This document shows positions 1 to 6,000 of a stretch of DNA of 8,315 bases, piece by piece. Every line of letters begins with the position of its first letter. The first letter of the stretch is position 1. This DNA comes from Elusimicrobiota bacterium (GTDB taxonomy: Bacteria; Elusimicrobiota; Elusimicrobia; FEN-1173). The notes under the pieces were generated by a model, which saw only the letters and a program-made list of their open reading frames with translations, was not told the DNA's origin and did not search any database. Position numbers and translations under genes: made by a program. The stretch lies in contig JACQPF010000086.1 in assembly GCA_016207625.1 (NCBI GenBank), positions 1 through 8,315 of the forward strand, written 5' to 3'.

Positions 1-3000
1 TACGACGCCTTCGGAAACCTCGTGGACTATGAAAAAGAAGTGACGGCGAACGGCGCGGTGAAAATCTTTAAACCGGTCCTCACCGAATATGACGACCTCG
101 GCCGCGCCGTGGACTTCCTGGAGTCCGTGAAAGACAAAAACACGGGCGAGACAAGCGTGTCGGGCCTCCTCGGGGCCGAGTACAACGAGTTGGGCCAGCA
201 GGTGACGGGCTCGAGCGTGAACGCGGAAGCGCCCGAAGACATCCTGAAAGACAAAGGCAAGATGGAGACCTTTAAAGAGAAGGTCTTGTCCGGAGCTTTT
301 GAAGAGCAGGTCACATTCAAGGAAACTACGGTTACGGAAGTGGTCAAAGCCGCGACTCGCAGGCAGGGGCTGCGCCGCCGAGCTGCCGAGTTCGTGACGA
401 AGGTGGTGCGTGTGGCGACGGGGACGAAGTCCCCCGGGGAAACGGCGAAGGAGCTGGGCCTGAGCAAGGTGTCCGTCACTAAGACGCTTGAGCCGAACCG
501 CTACGATACGCAGGGTCGGCTCGTTTACAGCAAAACGAAAAACGACGAAGCGGCGTGGAACAAGGACAGGAAAGATACATTCAAATTCGACACAGACAAG
601 GCCAAGGCGGAAGCGAAAAAGAAGGAACTGGAGAAAGCCGGTTACCAGGCGGACGTGACCTACAGAGAAGAGCCGGTCTATGCTGAAATTGAAGACGACA
701 TCACCGGTGAAAAGATACAGGTCCAGGTGGGGACCAAGATCGTGGACGTGCTCGTCACGGCCTACAAAGAGTTCGATGAGCGCCACACGGAAACCACCAC
801 AGAAACCTTGCTCTTTGACGTTTTGAACCGCCCGGTTCAGCAGATGATGGCGACCCAGGACGGGTCCACGCTCACCCAGGAAGTCCGCACGCTCACCTAC
901 AACCCGGCGGGCCAGGCCGAAAAGATCTATCGAAGTGTTACGGAGTCGGGCAAGAATGCCGACGGGACTAAGTATTCCAAGACCTTCTTGCAGGACCAGG
1001 CCTTCACCTACAACGCCAAGGGCCAAATTTCAAGTGAGAGCTTCCGGACGTACAACGAATCGGGCCAGGAGACGAAAGAGGCCACGCTCTCCAATTCCGA
1101 GATCGCCTATAACGATAAAGGCCAACGGGTAAGCTGGACGGAAACGATTTCGTCGAACGCCTCGACAAGCGTGAGCGAACGAAAGATCGCCAACGTCACC
1201 TACGACCTCATGGGCCGCCAGTTGAGCTACGACCAAGATGTCTTTGAAAACGGCAAGCTCCAATACACAGAGCGCGGCGTCACAAACGCCTACGACAATC
1301 GCGGCCGGTTGATCCTCACATCGGCCCAGAGGACCTGGGGCACAAGCGCCCAAGGGACGCTCTGGGCGCTCTCCGTCGAGGGGGGAAAGAGCGAAAGCGG
1401 AGGCGGAGGCGGCCTCGGGCTTGAGGGCTGGACCTCTGGCAACGTCCAGGTCGTGACCGATTACCAATACGCTAACCCGAACTCCAACGGGATGACGGGC
1501 ACGACCGTCCGGGCCACGGGCACGGGCACAAACGCGGACGGGGCGGTGCAGGCCCAGGGCATCAATTACACCGACACGCGGACCGACTTCCAATTCAACT
1601 CCTACGGCCAGACAGTCAGTTATCGGCAGAGCACCACCCAAGTCATGCGCTATTCGAGGACAGAGTCGCGAAAGAACAAATCCGGCATGGGCAAGAAAAG
1701 CAAAACCAAAGAGATCGTGGGCCTGAACACCGTGGACACAATCGTGTCCGGAATCGAATTCGACAGCCTCGGGCGGCAGGTCTTCTCCCGGACGTCCAGC
1801 TTCAGCCACGGGGCGCGCACCTTCACCAACTCCTGGTCGAGGACCCGTACCTTTGACGAGCAAGGCCGCGCCAAGGATGTGGAGACCTGGAGCGAAACCA
1901 AGACCGTCACGGGCCAGAAGAGCGCCATGATCAGCGGTAAGCACGTCAGTGAAACAAGAGCCTACCGGGCGGACGGCACGCTGGACGAAGCCCGGACGCG
2001 GAGAAACGAGCTCGGCAGCTGGAGCAAGAGCTACGACCGCTCGAGCTTCACAAAAACAATGCAAGCGGCCAGCATCGTTGTGGCGGTCGCGATCGCGGTT
2101 CTGACCGCCGGGGCCGGAAGTGCGCTGATTGCCATGGCCTGGGCCGCGGCGGGGGCGGCTTTCCAAATGGCCCAGTCCGGCATCAGCCTGCACGATCTTG
2201 GGGTGGGAGGCCGGGACCGCGCCGGAGCGAAACAAAGGGCCATGGGTTTCTGGACAAGCGTGGCTTCAGTGGCGACAGCGGGTCTAGCCCAGACAAGCTT
2301 CTTAAAGAGCGCCAAAGATTTGACCGGTACAGCCAAGATGCTGACGATGGTGGGGAACGCAGCCAAAATGGCGGCGGTGAACGCCGGTCTCCAAATGGGC
2401 GTGGCGAAACTGTCCGGGGCCGATAACCGAACCGTGTATCAGGTGGGAACCTTGGCCGCCGCGAGCGGGGCACTGCAAGGTTTGGCGTTTGGCGGAGTTG
2501 AGAAAGCCGGCACGCTTGTGAAAGTCATGGCCGGGACAGGCGAAGCGGTGAGCCGGGTCGGGAGCACCTACGGGAACGAGAAACAGCGTTCGACCTGGGT
2601 AATCCTGGGAAGCGCCATCAGTTCGAGCGGCGGGGGCATTGCGAGCGCGGGCCAGGCGACGGCGAGCGCGGCGAAACAATTGGGGCTGATATATTACGAG
2701 AAATCGCGCCAAAAGGACGGCGTGGGGAACGAGGACGAGGCTATCCGGCGAAGCCTTCTAACGAGCCAGACGTCGGGCTTGATCGGCAGCGCAGCGGGAT
2801 ATTTGATGAGCCTGAAACCAGTAAAAACGGCTTTGGCGGCAGTGGGTCTGGCGGCCAAATCAGGTTTGAGCAAACTCGCCGATTATAAGAAAGCGCGGAA
2901 AGAAGGCCTGACCGTTACGCAGTATCAAGCCCGGGAGAGAATCCAGAATGCGATCGCGCTGGATTTCGCAAAGAAAAAACTGGGCGGCTTGATGCCGGGG

Positions 3001-6000
3001 TTTGGGCCGAGAGAACCGAAAGGCAAAGCCCCGTCCGCAACCGGCGGCATTCTCCCGGGTGAAACAGAGCCAGTCTCCCGAGAGGTCAAGAAGCCGGCGG
3101 AAGTTAAGCGACAGGAACGAGCCGGTGAACCCTCATTGTCGACGAAAGAACCGGCCCAAAGGCGAGTTCAGCCCGCTGAAACGCAAACTCGACAAGAGAA
3201 GGGTTTGCCCTCCGGGGGAGAATCGAAGAAACCCATCCCCGGCCTTGGGACCGAGCTTCAGAAGCAACTGCGAGAGCAGACGCCGGCCATTCTGCCTCTG
3301 CCGGGGTTACGACTTCTTCCGGGGATGTTTAAAGCGGACAGCAAACTCGGATTAGAGGCGGAAAGCCCCTTGTATGCGAGCGCGGCGGTATCACCAATTT
3401 ATCAGGAGGTTTTCGGTGCATATGACGCCGTGACTTTCATAAGTAACCCCGTGAACATGACGGAAGTCGTTGTCGCGCGAGTGATGGACGCCGGATTCGC
3501 GGCGGTGGACAATATACGAGCGGCGATGGGCGGGGCGGAGCCTTCAGAGGCCTGGGGCGCGGCGTTTTCCTCATTGAGCAAGACGGATGAGGCGGGAATC
3601 TACCGGGTGGAGAACGGGAAGACGTTTAAAGACGATTCCGGAAAGATCTGGGAAGGCGGCAGCCAATTCGTTTTGACGGAACGCGGCCTGCAAGTGGCGA
3701 TGGGGGTCACTTTCGAAGCCAATTATCAGGGATTGAGAAAGGCCGACGGGGGCCTTGTGCCCGTCATTTACCAGTTGGGGAAAGACAACAGGTTGTCGGT
3801 CGTGGGTGTGGATTTTGAACGAATGGAGACCGGCACGCATCTTGTCGTGAATGGCCTGACGGTTTTGGGCGCCGAATTTTCCGTGAAGAGCGGCGGGTTT
3901 ACGATCGGCGAAAAAGGGGAGATCTCCAGCTTTGATACCTTGACTGCATACAAGGAAGGCAAAGAGGGCTGGAAGATGGCTTTGGCGATGGGTGAAAACC
4001 GCCAGGGCCAGACCTGGGACATCACAATGGACGGCGACGGGTTCAGCGTGGTGAACCCGTCCTATGCTTTGGATAAAGAGACGCGGGTCAAAATCAACGC
4101 CACATTTAAAGGGTCCTTTGTGGACGGCGCGGCGATGTTTGAAGGAGGGCGGATAGAACCGACGGCTTTGTCCTTTGAAGGGAACGGAGAGCGGGCCAAG
4201 GGGATTTCGGATGACCTTGGCGGCCATGCAGTAATGGGCGAAGACGGGGTCCTCGTTTTCAACAAAGTGAAGTTTGACGGCAACGCCAGGGTGGACTGGC
4301 CGATGGGAGCGACGGGAAAAACTGAAAGCGTCGGTTCCGGGGCGGAGGGAAAAACCCCCGGGAAATTGGAGGCCATCCACAATACGATTACCGTGACGGG
4401 ATATGACGCCGCCACAAACAAGGCGATGATTAAGGGCGTCTTTATGATGAAAACGGACGCCGAGCGCGGGGACATGAAAGTTGGGTTCGGGATAGGGACG
4501 TCTTTTGATATTGCCGAAGGAGTCGGGCTTAAGGCGCAGGGGATGACGCTGCATCAGAACGGCAGCCATAACTTGACGATGATCACCGACAAGGGCTTGG
4601 TGATAGGGGAAGGCGTATCCGGGAAAGTGGATGGGTCATCGGATGAGCTGATTTTCGGAAAGAACGGCGAGGCGGAAGTCCGCGTGACGCGCGTGCGGGA
4701 GGGAGACCGCATTGTGCGGCGGGCCTATATGGCGGGGAGCGGGGCGGCGGTTTCCTGCAAAATGGACAGCGCGACGGGCAAACTGCAGATTGATGCCGTG
4801 GGAGGGCGAACCCTCTCGCTGGAAATTCCCGACTACCAAAAAACCGACCAAACAAGCCGATGGCATGGGCTGTTGACGGCAAAAGACATGCAATGGGGCG
4901 CGGTGAAGGAGAGTAAGGCCAGCCGATGGATAGGGGCTTTCTCGGTTTCAAAGATCGTGAAGAGCGCGACGAACGTGGATGCGGAGAAGTTTTCATTGGC
5001 GGCCGTTACGGGGAAAATCTTCAGAGTCGATCTGAAGAAGGCGACCCCGGCCGGCGTTATGAAAGCTCTGCAGCCAAGCGGTGAGGATATCGTGGCGGTG
5101 AAAGGATTGGCATTGCGGGTGGGAGCGGTGACTCTACGCACGGGAGCGAAGCTGACCGCAGCTACGGATGCATTGGTGATGACTCGCCTGTTGAACAGCG
5201 ACAATAAGGCGGCGCAAAACCTGGTGCAGAACGCCGTCAAACGGCAGGAATTCTATGAGGGAATCGGAGCTTTTTCAGACCGGGTCATCGCCAAATCCCA
5301 GGAATTGAATTCCGAGACGACTCGCGCGCTTGTTTGGAAGGGAAGCGAGAATGGATCCTGGGATGATGTGGAGTTGAAGGCAAGCAAAGCGGGGTTGGCG
5401 AACCTGCTGGGAATGTTTGTGACTCTGGGCGGGGACCAGACGGAGGAAGCCCTGCAAACCGAGCATGGGAAGGGGCTAAAGGGAGTAGGAGGGTTTGTCC
5501 AGAACCAATTGGGCGGGCTCATGATGATGGTGCGGCCGGACCTGGCCTATGCGGACCGGGCAAGGGATTTGGGTGGGGAAGGCGGGAAATTTGCGGCAGG
5601 CGCGCGGCGAGTAGCGCTGGCGGAAACAGGCGTGAACGTGGCCGGGACCGCCTTCGTCGTGGCGGGGATAGGGATTTCCGTCGGTGTGAAGGGACGGGCG
5701 GCGTGGATTGAAAGCCGGAAGGCGACCGTGGACGGTTTCGTGAGGATGGGCCGGGCGGAACGGGCGATGAATGGCGCGTTTGCGGCCGCGAAGGACTTGG
5801 CGATCCAAGGTGTGGACAACGCTCTGCCGGGGCTGCATGTGCAAGCCTGGGGACAGAAGCTGGAAATGCGAGCGTTGGAATCCCATTTCGCGACAAATAA
5901 CGCGGCGGCCAAAACCCTGGGACTGGAGGGCGCGAAGGGGTTTGAGGTTATCGGTGTGCGAGGGGACAAAGTGGTGGTGAACGTGAACGGGGAAGGGGTT

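Larger units (their letters stand above)
1..1980 (+). repeat. Degenerate YD (Rhs-type) protein repeats, about fifteen units
   Basis: The encoded protein repeatedly shows an aromatic-[DN]-x-x-G-[RQN] signature followed by alternating polar and hydrophobic residues. Units begin at bases 1 (YDAFGN), 88 (YDDLGR), 181 (YNELGQ), 502 (YDTQGR), 814 (FDVLNR, degenerate), 898 (YNPAGQ), 1009 (YNAKGQ), 1051 (YNESGQ), 1108 (YNDKGQ), 1201 (YDLMGR), 1291 (YDNRGR), 1594 (FNSYGQ), 1759 (FDSLGR), 1852 (FDEQGR) and 1963 (YRADGT). Spacing ranges from about 14 to over 100 residues, so units are separated by inserts rather than packed in a regular array. YD repeats fold as beta-hairpins that wind into the shell of Rhs and Tc proteins. 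Thr and Ser are abundant between units, as in exposed beta strands. The repeats are at the protein level only; I saw no DNA-level duplication here. Confidence 0.85.

Noticed and set aside
1030..2235. Minus-strand ORF of 401 codons
   Set aside because: It lies in codon register with frame 1. Sense codons TTA, CTA and TCA are rare in this GC-biased gene, so antisense stops are scarce. The product is rich in Arg, Pro, Gly and His and has no domain character.
3002..3355. Plus-strand frame-2 ORF over the linker, with high third-position GC
   Set aside because: It encodes an Arg- and Cys-rich product with no fold character, while frame 1 gives a typical Pro/charged linker and keeps normal third-position GC (about 55-60%). 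This also shows that third-position GC alone is not decisive, so the 6377-6919 claim rests on residue character as well.
4396..4420. GYDAATNK resembling a YD repeat inside the beta-rich region
   Set aside because: It lacks the following G-[RQ] and the flanking strand pattern, so it is probably an ordinary turn.
3571..4569. Minus-strand ORF of 332 codons
   Set aside because: Same antisense register effect; the frame-1 sense product has coherent beta-rich sequence and normal codon use here.
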